The notes under the pieces: generated by a model | What the model was told of the DNA's origin: nothing | The model's database searches: none | What the model saw: only the letters and a program-made list of their open reading frames with translations | Source of the DNA: CAYXSX01 sp964467925 | GTDB lineage: Bacteria > Pseudomonadota > Alphaproteobacteria > Micavibrionales > Micavibrionaceae | Direction: 5' to 3' | DNA: 63,730 bases | Assembly: GCA_964467925.1 (NCBI GenBank) | Contig: CAYXSX010000009.1 | Location: 1 to 63,730, forward strand | Translations under genes and position numbers: made by a program | Part shown: piece after piece, positions 16,628 through 25,687 of the stretch | Numbering within the stretch: the stretch's first letter is position 1 | Layout of the letters: each line of letters opens with the position of its first letter

Positions 16628-19417
16628 TTATGATTTGGAATTAGAGAGCGTTTTGATAAGGCGGTCACGCGCTTCCATCACCAGAGGCATCTGCTCCATC
16701 GGGGATTCCTGCGCCAGAACACTGAAAGTGTCGTCTTTGCTGAAGAAAAGCAGAGAAGCCGTAGAGTCTACACGCCCGCCGATACAGGCAATTTCATAGC
16801 TGTCCAGGCGCAGACCGCCCTGTTCCAGAGTGCGCTCGGGCACAACGGCGAACTCGCCGTCACAACGCTCTTGCGTAATGTTCAGATATTCATAAACATA
16901 ATCGTCGAACTGCATCTTGCTGACGATCGGCTTAAGCTCGGCTGAGCCAAAAACGCCCTGGCTCTGCCAACGATAGGCAAGTGTGTTCTTGTCGCCCGCA
17001 TTATCAACCTTTTTCACATATTCAGGCACTGTCACATGCGCTTCATTGAGCAGGTGCTGGATGTCGAAATCAGGCGTGAAATGATAAGCCTGACCGGCGA
17101 ATGCTGCGGCGGCCTTTTGCGCGGCTTCCTGTTCCTTTTGCTCCAACGTGGCGGGCTCATCATCCTTTTTCCCTATATGAAGCATATTTTTCGGTGCTTC
17201 TTGCGGCTCTTCCTGTGGCGTTTTGTCTTCCAAAACCTCGGCTTCTATCGGCGTTTTGCTCAATCCTGCACTGCTCGACGTTTCCTGAGGTGCCTGGTTA
17301 ACCTCCGGGGCGGGAGCAGCAATACCGTTTTCATTAATCGCATAAGCCAGCTCGGCCTCGTATTTTTGCGCGGCCGTGGCAAATTCCGCGTCATTAAATT
17401 TCGGGGCGGGTTTTACCGGACGCTGAACCTGTTGTACTGGCGGTTGAGACACCGCGCTTTGTGCTTGAGAAACGGCACTTTGTGCCACATCTTCTGAAAC
17501 TGCCGCCATACTGGAAACCGAAGATTTAACGCTTTGCGCCGCGGCATTTGCGGCCGAAGCCGAAGAATTCGCCGGAGCCATACGATTTTCAAATCCGGCC
17601 AATTGAGCGCGTATTTGCACCAGATCATCACTCAGGCGGCGCACATGATCTTTAAGCTCTTTATTCTCCGCCACCAAAGCGGCAATCTTTTCACCATTCG
17701 CACCGCCGCCGTTCTTTTGCACTTCTGCAAGCTGCTGGCGCAAGGCTTTATTTTCTTCCTGCATCGCTGCAAACGCAACCTCTTTGGCCTTTATTTCTTT
17801 TTCATACGCATCGGCGCGTTTCGTTGCTTGTTCCAGCGTTTCATGCAAGTCTCGGTTCACAACCTCAAGCGCCGCAAGCTTCGCTTCCATCATCTTAATC
17901 TGGTCGCTGTTACGCTGAGCGATTTCGGCACTGCCCACTGTCTGGGTAATTTCCATCGGCGGAGCTTCCGCCTCTACGGGCTCGACAGGCGCGGCGGTCG
18001 CATCCGGCGCTTTCATGGCCGCTTGCGTTGCCATCGATTGCGGTACCGGCGGCTTTTCTGTGGGAGTGGGTGCGGGCTGTACAACGGCAGCCTGCGCTGT
18101 AGTTTCAGGCTCGGCTTTCACCTCGGGCGCAAGAGCCGCTCCCGCCAATTCCAATGTGCGCCTTAATTCGGCATTTTGCGCACGCAAAGTATCTTCATCA
18201 GACTGCGCCCCCTGAAGCGCTGTACCCATCTGGGCATTTGCAGCCTCCAGGGTTTCCATTTTCGCGCCAAGCTCTTCCTTCTGGCGCTCGAGTGTTACAA
18301 TCGCTTCCTGCATTTTTAAAACGGCCGCTTCGTCTTGCGCTCCCGTTCCGGCTGCCAAAGCCGCTTTCAGTGCTTCATTCTCTTTCGCCTGTTCTTCCAA
18401 AAGCTTGTCATACTCCGCCTTGGTCTGGGCGCGCAGTTTTTCGATACCTTCTATTAGCGCCTTGTTTTTCGCCTTCAGAGCTTCCATATCCGCACTAATC
18501 TTGATTACCTCGGCAACCGGAGCGGGCGGAGGGGCGACAGGCAACGGCGGAGGCTCGGGCGCGTCCAAAGTCGCAACTTCAGCAACTTTAACAGGCTCTG
18601 CAGGAGCGGCAGCGCCAGCATCAGCTAACTGCATCATAAACTGTTCGTTTTCGCGGCTAAGAGCCTCAACTTCACGGCTCAAGGCTTCCATTTCCTCTGC
18701 CGGGTCTCCGGCACTGATCCCTTGCTGCGCGTCCAGATCGCTGCGTTTGGTGTTCAGCGCGGTTTCAAGCGACTGCTTTTCGGTTTGAAGGCGGTTGATA
18801 TGCGCACGAAGTTCGGAAAGCGCTTGTTCGTATTTCTGCGGTGAAGCCGCCGCGCTCCAGCCCTTATCGTCACTTCCATAGGCCGCAATACCGTATACAG
18901 GGTCCGCCTCAAGATAGGCGATACAATTATCAAGCTTCGCCTTGCCCTCGTCTATATCGCCAATGTCAAAATGGTACTGCTTGTTATCCACGCCGACACG
19001 AAGGAACCCTGTGGTTTTCAGCGCATCAAAGAAAGCGGGGTCGTTACCTAAACGCACAACGAAAGCGTTTTCCGAAGACGGGCGCATCTGGAATTTGCGC
19101 TCCTGCCCCGCGCCGGGGTCAAGCACCAGAGAGAATAACTGCTGAGCGTGAAAGGAATTACCCTGAAAGTCCAAAGCCAAAGAGGCTTCGCGCGCGGGAT
19201 TTTGCGCGACGGTAAGGATCAGGTCTTTGGAATAACGGCGCGCCATCGCGCAATATGGCTGCCCGCCAGCATTCGCGCCTTCAATCCGGCTTACCGACCA
19301 CTTGGAAACGGGCGAAAGCATGCTGCCCTTCTGGGCCATAGCCGGAGGCACAAAAGTGGAACCGGCCAAAAGCACGGAAATGGCTGCAATTTTTGTTACC
19401 GATAACGTGGCGCGCAT
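16628..19417 (-). CDS. Secreted coiled-coil protein of unknown function, 929 aa
   Basis: Not recognised as a known family. The start at 19417 gives a clear signal peptide (MRATLSVTKI... with cleavage near PAMAQ, residue ~29); an upstream in-frame start adds a poor N-terminus. Residues ~30-190 form a globular domain, ~200-260, ~300-400 and ~470-610 are coiled-coil (many LRAHINRLQTEKQSLE-type heptads), with Pro/Ala/Val-rich linkers between. A C-terminal globular domain follows (~800-929, starting near AYHFTPDFDIQHLLNEAHVT). It is probably periplasmic. It is preceded by the TcpQ-domain gene on the same strand (250-base gap) and may work with it in an envelope assembly. Confidence 0.85.
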   Translation of the reverse strand: MRATLSVTKIAAISVLLAGSTFVPPAMAQKGSMLSPVSKWSVSRIEGANAGGQPYCAMARRYSKDLILTVAQNPAREASLALDFQGNSFHAQQLFSLVLDPGAGQERKFQMRPSSENAFVVRLGNDPAFFDALKTTGFLRVGVDNKQYHFDIGDIDEGKAKLDNCIAYLEADPVYGIAAYGSDDKGWSAAASPQKYEQALSELRAHINRLQTEKQSLETALNTKRSDLDAQQGISAGDPAEEMEALSREVEALSRENEQFMMQLADAGAAAPAEPVKVAEVATLDAPEPPPLPVAPPPAPVAEVIKISADMEALKAKNKALIEGIEKLRAQTKAEYDKLLEEQAKENEALKAALAAGTGAQDEAAVLKMQEAIVTLERQKEELGAKMETLEAANAQMGTALQGAQSDEDTLRAQNAELRRTLELAGAALAPEVKAEPETTAQAAVVQPAPTPTEKPPVPQSMATQAAMKAPDATAAPVEPVEAEAPPMEITQTVGSAEIAQRNSDQIKMMEAKLAALEVVNRDLHETLEQATKRADAYEKEIKAKEVAFAAMQEENKALRQQLAEVQKNGGGANGEKIAALVAENKELKDHVRRLSDDLVQIRAQLAGFENRMAPANSSASAANAAAQSVKSSVSSMAAVSEDVAQSAVSQAQSAVSQPPVQQVQRPVKPAPKFNDAEFATAAQKYEAELAYAINENGIAAPAPEVNQAPQETSSSAGLSKTPIEAEVLEDKTPQEEPQEAPKNMLHIGKKDDEPATLEQKEQEAAQKAAAAFAGQAYHFTPDFDIQHLLNEAHVTVPEYVKKVDNAGDKNTLAYRWQSQGVFGSAELKPIVSKMQFDDYVYEYLNITQERCDGEFAVVPERTLEQGGLRLDSYEIACIGGRVDSTASLLFFSKDDTFSVLAQESPMEQMPLVMEARDRLIKTLSNSKS

Positions 19418-19667
19418 CTTAAAATTCCAAAAAAATCTTTTTAAAACGGATTGAGTAAAAAGAAAAAGAAAAACGGACACCAAACACTAAGATGCCTAAA
19501 AAAGCATCAAGACGCTTAGCCACTAAAGAATACAGCACGGCGGCGCGAAAGCAAAACGCTTATTGTGGAATATCGCAATTCTGTGGATAAGTCTGTGATT
19601 TATTTGTGAATTTTTTACGTTATATGTTGCCAGATTTAACCTTCCAAGCACCCATCAACTGTAAAAT

Positions 19668-20957
19668 TTAATCCACAGCCCGAATCACCACGACTCGCCT
19701 ACCCGTCTGGTCATCCAGATAAACTTTTCCGGTCGGATGGAAGCTATCGCCTTCATATTGGGAAAGTAGAGAAAGCAATGCCTGCTCATAGGAAGCCTGC
19801 ATGCTGAATGTCTCTTTGACGATAAAACTGCGATTACTGTCCCAGATAAAATCCATTCCGCCTTCCCGGGCCCACATAGCAAGTTGCTCCTGCAGCGTAG
19901 TGCCGCGCAACGCACGCCAGCGTTTTACAGGCGTCGGATCGATCCAGTTTACTCTTTCCGACGGAGCGCTGGAGCGCATTTGCGGCTGCTGCACAGGCAT
20001 TTCATCCATGGGTGCCTCTTCAGCGATATAAACAGGCTCCACCTCTTTGGTCACGATAGATTGCGGCGCGCTGTCGGACTGCCACGCACGGTCATTAACC
20101 TCCGGCGGAGGCTCGTAAGAACGCACAGCTTCTGGCATAGCCATTTCTGCCTTCACAGGCTGGGCCGGAACAAACTCAACAGGCGCCATACCCTGCATCA
20201 CCTTGCCGGACTGAACCGATATGGTTTTATTATTTTCACGCTCGATTTTCACGGGCTTGGGCAAGCTATCCGGGCTCATACGCTTCTCGTAAAGCGAGGG
20301 GGGAACAACCAGCAAATCGGGGGCAACGGGTTCTTGCTCCTGCTGAACTTGAGGCGCAGCACTTGCCGTTTGTTGCACAAGAGCGCGCTCTTCCTGAATG
20401 TAAACATCAAAAGTATCTTGTCCGGACGCGCTGGCTACCGCCTGTTGCGGCGCTTGGAATTCCTGTACCGGTTCCTGCGGAACTTCCGGCGGCATAGCTT
20501 CGGGGACGACAGGAGCGCCATCCTCGGGCTGTTCGATCACGGTCAAATCGATGACCTCAAACCCTTCTTCCACGTCCGGCGGCGGGCTTGCTTGCGCGCT
20601 TTGGGTTTCCTGCTTCACTATCGGCGCAGGTACGGGAGCGGGTGCTTCCTCTTGTGCAATAACCGGAGCCGGAGCAGGTGCGGCCTCAGGCTGGGGCGTG
20701 ACTTTGGGCACCGTAGCTTGGCCGGAAGAAGTAACGGGAAAAGGATTGATCGTTAAACTTTTCGACTTTGCCGCAGCGCTAGCACTAGCCGTCTTTTGCA
20801 TCATCGCTGCTTCTTCGGCCATGGCTTCGTTAACACGTGCTCGCTCGCCATCTCCAACATAAGGTGAATTTTCTTGCGCCGACGCGCCGGAGGAAAGCAG
20901 ACAAATCCCCGAAGCGGCAAGCACAAGAGCCAGATTTCCGCGTTTTTGAAAAAACAT
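19668..20957 (-). CDS. Secreted protein with TcpQ-like C-terminal domain, 429 aa
   Basis: AAAGGGGAT precedes the ATG at 20957 and the signal peptide ends near SSGASAQ (residue ~28). Residues ~40-330 are low-complexity, rich in Pro, Glu, Gln, Ala and Val. The C-terminal ~95 residues (RWRALRGTTLQEQLAMWARE, GMDFIWDSN, YEQALLSLLSQYE) resemble the TcpQ/PF10671-type domain, which in type IVb pilus and related systems supports the outer-membrane secretin. No secretin or pilin gene lies in the window. It probably acts in the periplasm with the downstream coiled-coil protein. The domain call is by pattern only. Confidence 0.8.
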   Translation of the reverse strand: MFFQKRGNLALVLAASGICLLSSGASAQENSPYVGDGERARVNEAMAEEAAMMQKTASASAAAKSKSLTINPFPVTSSGQATVPKVTPQPEAAPAPAPVIAQEEAPAPVPAPIVKQETQSAQASPPPDVEEGFEVIDLTVIEQPEDGAPVVPEAMPPEVPQEPVQEFQAPQQAVASASGQDTFDVYIQEERALVQQTASAAPQVQQEQEPVAPDLLVVPPSLYEKRMSPDSLPKPVKIERENNKTISVQSGKVMQGMAPVEFVPAQPVKAEMAMPEAVRSYEPPPEVNDRAWQSDSAPQSIVTKEVEPVYIAEEAPMDEMPVQQPQMRSSAPSERVNWIDPTPVKRWRALRGTTLQEQLAMWAREGGMDFIWDSNRSFIVKETFSMQASYEQALLSLLSQYEGDSFHPTGKVYLDDQTGRRVVVIRAVD

Positions 20958-21051
20958 TAATTTATCCCCTTTGGAATTCTCCCAACTCAGCAACTTACGA
21001 GAATAAATAGGGGACGGCGCTCATGCAATGCTATTCTTGCATTTAAGCGCA

Positions 21052-22162
21052 CTATTCTTGCGCTTTGTTCAGCTTTTGCGCCAATGCGGCCTCTAAAAAC
21101 ATATCGATATCGCCGTCAAGAACCGCGCCGGAATTCGTGGTTTCCGTTCCCGTGCGCAAATCCTTAATCATCTGATAAGGGTGCAGAACATAGGAACGCA
21201 GTTGATGCCCCCAGCCGATATCGGTTTTTTCTCCATGCTCCTGCGCCTGCGCTTCCGCCCGTTTTTGCAATTCCATTTCATACAGCTTGGATTTCAGCAT
21301 CGCCATGGCTTGATCGCGGTTCTGGTGCTGTGACCGTTCGTTCTGACACGCCACAACCACGCCCGTGGGTATGTGGGTAATACGGATCGCGCTGTCCGTG
21401 GTGTTTACGTGCTGCCCCCCCGCTCCGCTGGAACGATAGGTATCCACACGCAAATCCTTGTCCTCGATCTCGATCTCGATTGTATCGTCGATCACAGGCG
21501 AAACGGCGATAGAGGCAAAACTCGTATGGCGTTTCGCATTGGCGTCAAACGGGGAAATCCTCACTAAACGGTGCACACCCGTCTCGGTCTTGAGCCAGCC
21601 ATAGGCGCTCTCGCCGCTGATCTGGATTGTGGCCGATTTAATCCCCGCCTCCTCGCCATTGCTTTTTTCCAGCAATGAAACCTTATGCCCATGCTGCTCC
21701 GCCCAGCGTGTATACATCCGCAGCAACATCTCCGCCCAGTCCTGCGCTTCCGTGCCGCCCGCACCGGCATTCACCTGAAGATAGGCATCATTCCCGTCCG
21801 CCTCCCCCGACAGCAAGGCTTCGAGCTGGCGGCGTTCCACATCGGCCCTTAAGCTCGCAAGGGCCTTTTCGCTCTCGGTGACCATGGCTTGATCACCTTC
21901 TTCCTCCGCCAGAGCAATCATCTCCTGGTTATCGGAAAGGGCCTGCTCCACGTTTTTTACAGCTGTTATCTGGTTATCGAGCCTTGTGCGCTCCCGCATT
22001 AGGCCTTGCGCTTTCTCCGGTTCGTTCCAAAGATCGGGGTCCTCGCAGAGGGCGTTCAGTTCTTCCAGACGTTTGAGGGCGACATCCCAGTTAAAGATGC
22101 CTCCTTAGCAATACCAACATATCTTCGATATCGCTGATCAGGGATTGTGTTTCCGCGCGCAT
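21052..22162 (-). CDS. prfB: Peptide chain release factor 2, with programmed +1 frameshift
   Basis: Releases peptides at UGA and UAA codons. The coding sequence is in two frames. Frame 0 starts at 22162 (GGAGG six bases upstream) and runs 23 codons to CTT-TAA at 22096-22091; a +1 shift then continues from 22092 to the stop at 21052, giving 369 aa, the normal RF2 length. After the shift the text NWDVALKRLEELN... and DPDLWNEPEKAQ matches RF2. The GGQ loop (SSGAGGQHVNTTDSA) is present. The anticodon-like motif of RF2 (SPF) is visible in RISPFDANAKRH. The stop at the shift site is UAA, not the usual UGA. Confidence 0.96.
22090..22105 (-). promoter_or_regulatory. prfB: prfB programmed +1 frameshift site with UAA stop
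   Basis: On the minus strand, AGGAGG (22105-22100), CAT spacer, CTT (22096-22094), TAA (22093-22091) and C. The spacing of the internal Shine-Dalgarno element to CTT is the same as in the E. coli site AGGGGG-TAT-CTT-TGA-C. Because UAA is decoded by both RF1 and RF2, autoregulation specific to RF2 should be weaker than at UGA. Confidence 0.93.
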
Positions 22163-22239
22163 ATGCGCCTCCGCTTTAGAAAGAATTCAAATATGTCCGG
22201 CAAGACTATGCCAAACAGGGCCGTACAATCAAGCCGTGA

Positions 22240-22830
22240 TCAGGCCGCGCGGCCCATTTCCGTACCCGCTTTCGCCAGCGAAGCGCTAAAGTGGCGACAG
22301 ATTTCGGCCACAAATTCTTCACGGTTATCGTCCATGACAAAGGCTGAGAGCAAAGAACCACTGATTACAGGGCCGTGACCTTCCCAAAGAGCGCCAGCAC
22401 GCTCCGCATCACCTTGCAAGCGTGCCGGACCGGCCACTTCATAGCCAGGAGCCTTTTCGAAAAAAACCAGCAATTCCAGTGCGCTGCCGAAAATCGCGAC
22501 CGGCTTGCCCGCCCCCAAAAACCCGCCCATAAAACGGCCCGTATGCGCGGTCAGCTTCAGTTTATCAATTGATCTGCGCCCACCCGGCACGACCAGCATG
22601 TCATAATCGGCGGCCAGCGCAGTATTGAGCGCATTATCCGCCGCGAAGTGAAGGCCCCAGCCTTCTCCGTTCCAACTGTTGACCAATCCGCGGTCCATGC
22701 TAATCACCCGTATATTAGCACCCAATGCCTGCAACGCACGCTGGCTTTGTACCATATCATCTTCATAAAATCCGTTGGCGACAAGAAAGGCAATCTTTTG
22801 CCCCAGTAAAGGCTTTTCCATGACATTCAT
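22240..22830 (-). CDS. DJ-1/PfpI superfamily protein lacking the nucleophile cysteine, 196 aa
   Basis: Class I glutamine amidotransferase-like fold: IAFLVANGFYEDDM at the N-terminus (conserved Glu kept), VVPGGRRSIDKL in the middle. At the nucleophile elbow, where the family has the AxCHG pattern, the sequence is PVAIFGSALELL, so the cysteine is replaced (Gly at that position). Protease, chaperone or glyoxalase-type chemistry that needs the Cys is therefore unlikely. The protein could have a binding or structural role. It lies 77 bases from prfB, on the same strand. Confidence 0.85.
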   Translation of the reverse strand: MNVMEKPLLGQKIAFLVANGFYEDDMVQSQRALQALGANIRVISMDRGLVNSWNGEGWGLHFAADNALNTALAADYDMLVVPGGRRSIDKLKLTAHTGRFMGGFLGAGKPVAIFGSALELLVFFEKAPGYEVAGPARLQGDAERAGALWEGHGPVISGSLLSAFVMDDNREEFVAEICRHFSASLAKAGTEMGRAA

Positions 22831-23235
22831 CCATTCATAGCTGTAATTAAATCAAACAAACAGAAACGCGGAGAGGTTCCTGATCGAAAGGCATGAAAAA
22901 CGCATTTTCAAGTTATAAAAGTCGAGCCCGCCTTAGGCCAGCTACAGTAAGTCTTGTGCATATGCTTTGGTTTTCAATTGGTTGCTCTGTTGAAAACTCA
23001 GGCGGATCATGCCAAGCCCATGCGCCGTTCACATCCTTCGGGCGGTTCTATAAAAGAAGACTAAGCCGGAATCAACCCTCCTTGCGAATATATTTGATAT
23101 ATAAAGTCGAAATATTGTTTTTTTCACAAAAAAATCGAACAAAGCAAAGGAGTCCACTTTACTTTCCCGCACCACAGTTCTACAAAGCACTTACACATTT
23201 ACATTTTGATTCATTATCTTGGTAAGGAGCACCGC
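22831..23235. other. AT-rich intergenic region upstream of the OmpA-like gene
   Basis: About 400 bases between divergent genes. An open frame of 110 codons (22893-23225) exists, but it has no ribosome binding site, no domain pattern and a composition that looks non-coding. The stretch 23090-23130 is very AT-rich (TTTGATATATAAAG) and could hold the promoter of the OmpA-like gene; no confident -35/-10 pair is called. Confidence 0.6.
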
Positions 23236-24156
23236 ATGAGCAAGCTGCGCAACATTCTGTTAATCGCCGGAACCGTAATATCTCTCGGTTCCCTGACCGG
23301 TTGTACGGTTTTCGATAGTTTTAGCGAGGTCGATGCTCTGAACGAGGCTCAAGCGGTAGGAACACCGTTTACCCAGGCACTGGCCGATGAGTACCGTGCC
23401 TTCTCCAACACCGAGCTCCATGAAATGTTCGACTTCCCCGATGCTCTGCACTTCGCCCGCAAGGGACTTGCCGCTGCATCCGGTGATGCCGTATTGCCCG
23501 AGCCCTTGAGCGACTGGAACCTCGATGCTCCCCACTTTAGCGAGCTTGGCGCCGCCCGCGGTCGTCTGATGGTTGCTTTCGACCTTGGCGCACGTGAGCA
23601 ATCTCCCGCGCTTTCCGCTCGCGTTCAGGCTCTGTTTGACTGCTGGATAGAGCAACAGGAAGAAGACTGGGATGATCAAAATATCGCCTGTAAATCCGAT
23701 TTCCTCAAAGCCATGAACGAGCTTGAAGCAGGACTTCAGCCCCCTGCCGAAGAAATAGCACCCATGCCGGAAGAGATTGACGTCTCTCCCATGGATATCG
23801 ACGCCAGCAAGCCAATGGCGCCTGAAAACGCCATGTACCTGATCTTCTTCGACTGGGACTCATACAAACTCGGCGAAAGCACCTACAGCGTTCTTGACGC
23901 CGTAGCGCAGGAAATCGGGAAAAATCCGCCCGCGCAGGTTACGCTGGTCGGTCACGCCGACACGTCAGGACCGCAGGAATACAATCAGCGTCTGGCGTTC
24001 AAACGTGCCGGAGCCGTGCGTGACGCGCTAGTCCAGCGCGGTGTCAGCCCCGACCTTCTCTTCCTTGAAAGCCGCGGTGAAAGCGAACTTCTCGTTCCTA
24101 CGCCCGACAACATCAAGGAACCCGCGAACCGCCGCGTAAACATAATGTTCAAGTAA
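23236..24156 (+). CDS. OmpA-family lipoprotein, 306 aa
   Basis: Outer-membrane lipoprotein with a C-terminal peptidoglycan-binding OmpA domain. The signal peptide ends in the lipobox LTGC with Cys23. The middle part (residues ~30-185) is Glu/Leu-rich. The OmpA domain begins near MYLIFFDWDSYKLGES and contains VTLVGHADTSGPQEYNQRLA and the arginines of EPANRRVNIMF, which match peptidoglycan contact motifs. AAGGAG lies about nine bases before the ATG. An alternative name would be Pal-like, but no tol genes are near, so it is called only by domain. Confidence 0.9.
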   Translation: MSKLRNILLIAGTVISLGSLTGCTVFDSFSEVDALNEAQAVGTPFTQALADEYRAFSNTELHEMFDFPDALHFARKGLAAASGDAVLPEPLSDWNLDAPHFSELGAARGRLMVAFDLGAREQSPALSARVQALFDCWIEQQEEDWDDQNIACKSDFLKAMNELEAGLQPPAEEIAPMPEEIDVSPMDIDASKPMAPENAMYLIFFDWDSYKLGESTYSVLDAVAQEIGKNPPAQVTLVGHADTSGPQEYNQRLAFKRAGAVRDALVQRGVSPDLLFLESRGESELLVPTPDNIKEPANRRVNIMFK

Positions 24157-24170
24157 CAAGGCTGTTTGTT

Positions 24171-24197
24171 GCGCCGCCGCCTCATTACTAGCGGCGC
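24171..24197 (+). other. Hairpin between the OmpA-like gene and trkH
   Basis: Perfect inverted repeat GCGCCGC/GCGGCGC with a 13-base loop, 14 bases after the stop. No T run follows, so it is not called an intrinsic terminator; it could stabilise or attenuate the transcript into trkH. Confidence 0.5.
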
Positions 24198-24241
24198 GAC
24201 ACAGGTGACCGTAGGCTGCATTATAGACGGAGGATAGAACT

Positions 24242-25684
24242 TTGGATCTGCGCCCTGTCCTCTACGTTATCGGCATTTTCCTTTCTATCATGGCCATCAG
24301 CATGGTTTTGCCCATGCTCACCGATCTTTATTTCGGCAATGACGACTGGCGTGCCTTTTTTATCTGTATCATTATCACCGCGTTTTTCGGCGGCTCTCTT
24401 ATCCTCAGCAACTCGGCTCAGAATTTCTCGCTCTCTCTGCGTCAGGCTTTCCTGCTTACAACGCTGACATGGGTAACATTGTGCATTTTCGCCGCCTTGC
24501 CCTTCTGGCTCTCCGCCATGAAAATGAGCTATACCGATGCATTTTTTGAAGCGATGTCCGGCATTACCACCACGGGTTCCACCGTTATCGTCGGTCTTGA
24601 TCACACTCCTCCCGGCATTTTGCTCTGGCGTTCCATCCTGCAATGGCTGGGCGGTATCGGTATTATTATTATGGCGCTGTCCATTTTCCCATTTCTAAAA
24701 GTGGGCGGGATGCAGATTTTTCGCACCGAACTTTCGGAAAACGACAAGGCCCTACCCCGTCTTGCCCAACTCGCTAATTCCATAGGTATGATTTATTTGG
24801 CCCTGACCCTGATCGCCACATTGTTGTTCATTTTCGCCGGAATGAGCATTCTTGACGCTCTAGCCCACGCCATGTCTTCCATTTCCACAGGTGGTTTTTC
24901 CACTTTCGACGCCTCACTTTCAGCCCAGCCCACGGCATGGCCGGAAATTATCGCCATTATTTTTATGCTGATCGGCAGCCTGCCCTTCGTTCTGTATCTC
25001 AAGGCCATTCGCGGCAACATGGAGCCGTTGTTCCGGGATTCACAGGTGCGCGCTTTTCTAACTGTGGTCTCTGTTTCTATTATTCTCATCGTTTTCTATC
25101 TTATGCACCAGCAGGACATGGGTTTTCTTCAGGCATTACGCTATTCCTCTTTTAGCGTGGTTTCCTTGATTACAGGAACGGGTTTTACCAATTCCGATTT
25201 TAATGCTTGGGGTGGTTTTGCAGTCAGTTTGTTGTTTTTCCTGATGGTTGTCGGGGGTTGTGCGGGCTCCACCACATGCGGCATCAAGATTTTCCGCTTT
25301 CAGGTGCTGTTCGCAGTTACCCAAGTGCAAATCCGCAAACTCCTGCACCCGCACGGCATTTTCCTGCCCCACTACAACGGCAAACCTATACCGAAAGATA
25401 TTCCGCTCTCCGTCATGGGATTCTTTTTTATGTACGCTCTATGTTTTGCGGTTCTGGCCATGGCGCTGTCCTTCTGCGGGCTGGATTTCCTGACTGTCAT
25501 GTCCGGCGCAGCCACTGCCATTTCCAATGTCGGGCCGGGCCTCGGCGATATTATTGGGCCGACGGGAACATTCCAATCCCTGCCCGACAGCGCCAAATGG
25601 ATATTAAGCGCCGGCATGCTTCTGGGGCGTCTGGAAATTTTTACCGTACTTGTGCTGTTCTCGCCACGTTTCTGGAAAAGCTAA
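24242..25684 (+). CDS. trkH: Trk-type potassium uptake membrane protein
   Basis: Potassium channel subunit of the Trk system, 480 aa. The start is TTG at 24242 with GGAGG seven bases upstream. About ten hydrophobic segments are seen with P-loops containing the selectivity-type GITTTGSTVIVGLD (~residue 110), SSISTGGFSTFD (~210), ITGTGFTNSDFN and SNVGPGLGDI, which match the four TrkH filter positions. The NAD-binding TrkA regulator is not in this window. It may be transcribed with the upstream OmpA-like gene. Confidence 0.93.
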   Translation: MDLRPVLYVIGIFLSIMAISMVLPMLTDLYFGNDDWRAFFICIIITAFFGGSLILSNSAQNFSLSLRQAFLLTTLTWVTLCIFAALPFWLSAMKMSYTDAFFEAMSGITTTGSTVIVGLDHTPPGILLWRSILQWLGGIGIIIMALSIFPFLKVGGMQIFRTELSENDKALPRLAQLANSIGMIYLALTLIATLLFIFAGMSILDALAHAMSSISTGGFSTFDASLSAQPTAWPEIIAIIFMLIGSLPFVLYLKAIRGNMEPLFRDSQVRAFLTVVSVSIILIVFYLMHQQDMGFLQALRYSSFSVVSLITGTGFTNSDFNAWGGFAVSLLFFLMVVGGCAGSTTCGIKIFRFQVLFAVTQVQIRKLLHPHGIFLPHYNGKPIPKDIPLSVMGFFFMYALCFAVLAMALSFCGLDFLTVMSGAATAISNVGPGLGDIIGPTGTFQSLPDSAKWILSAGMLLGRLEIFTVLVLFSPRFWKS

Positions 25685-25687
25685 AAG

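Noticed and set aside
17036..18166. Open frames on the plus strand across the 929-aa coiled-coil gene
   Set aside because: Low-complexity Arg/Leu/Phe text produced by reading repetitive coiled-coil codons backwards.
21052..21999. prfB as a truncated 315-aa protein
   Set aside because: The upstream frame-0 segment, the AGGAGG element and CTT-TAA-C restore full-length RF2 by +1 shift.
22893..23225. Open frame of 110 codons between the DJ-1-like and OmpA-like genes
   Set aside because: No ribosome binding site, no domain pattern, biased to Arg/Ser/Phe as in non-coding AT-rich DNA, and it covers the OmpA-like gene's ribosome binding site region.
24171..24197. Terminator after the OmpA-like gene
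   Set aside because: The stem is strong but has no T run, so it is listed only as a hairpin.
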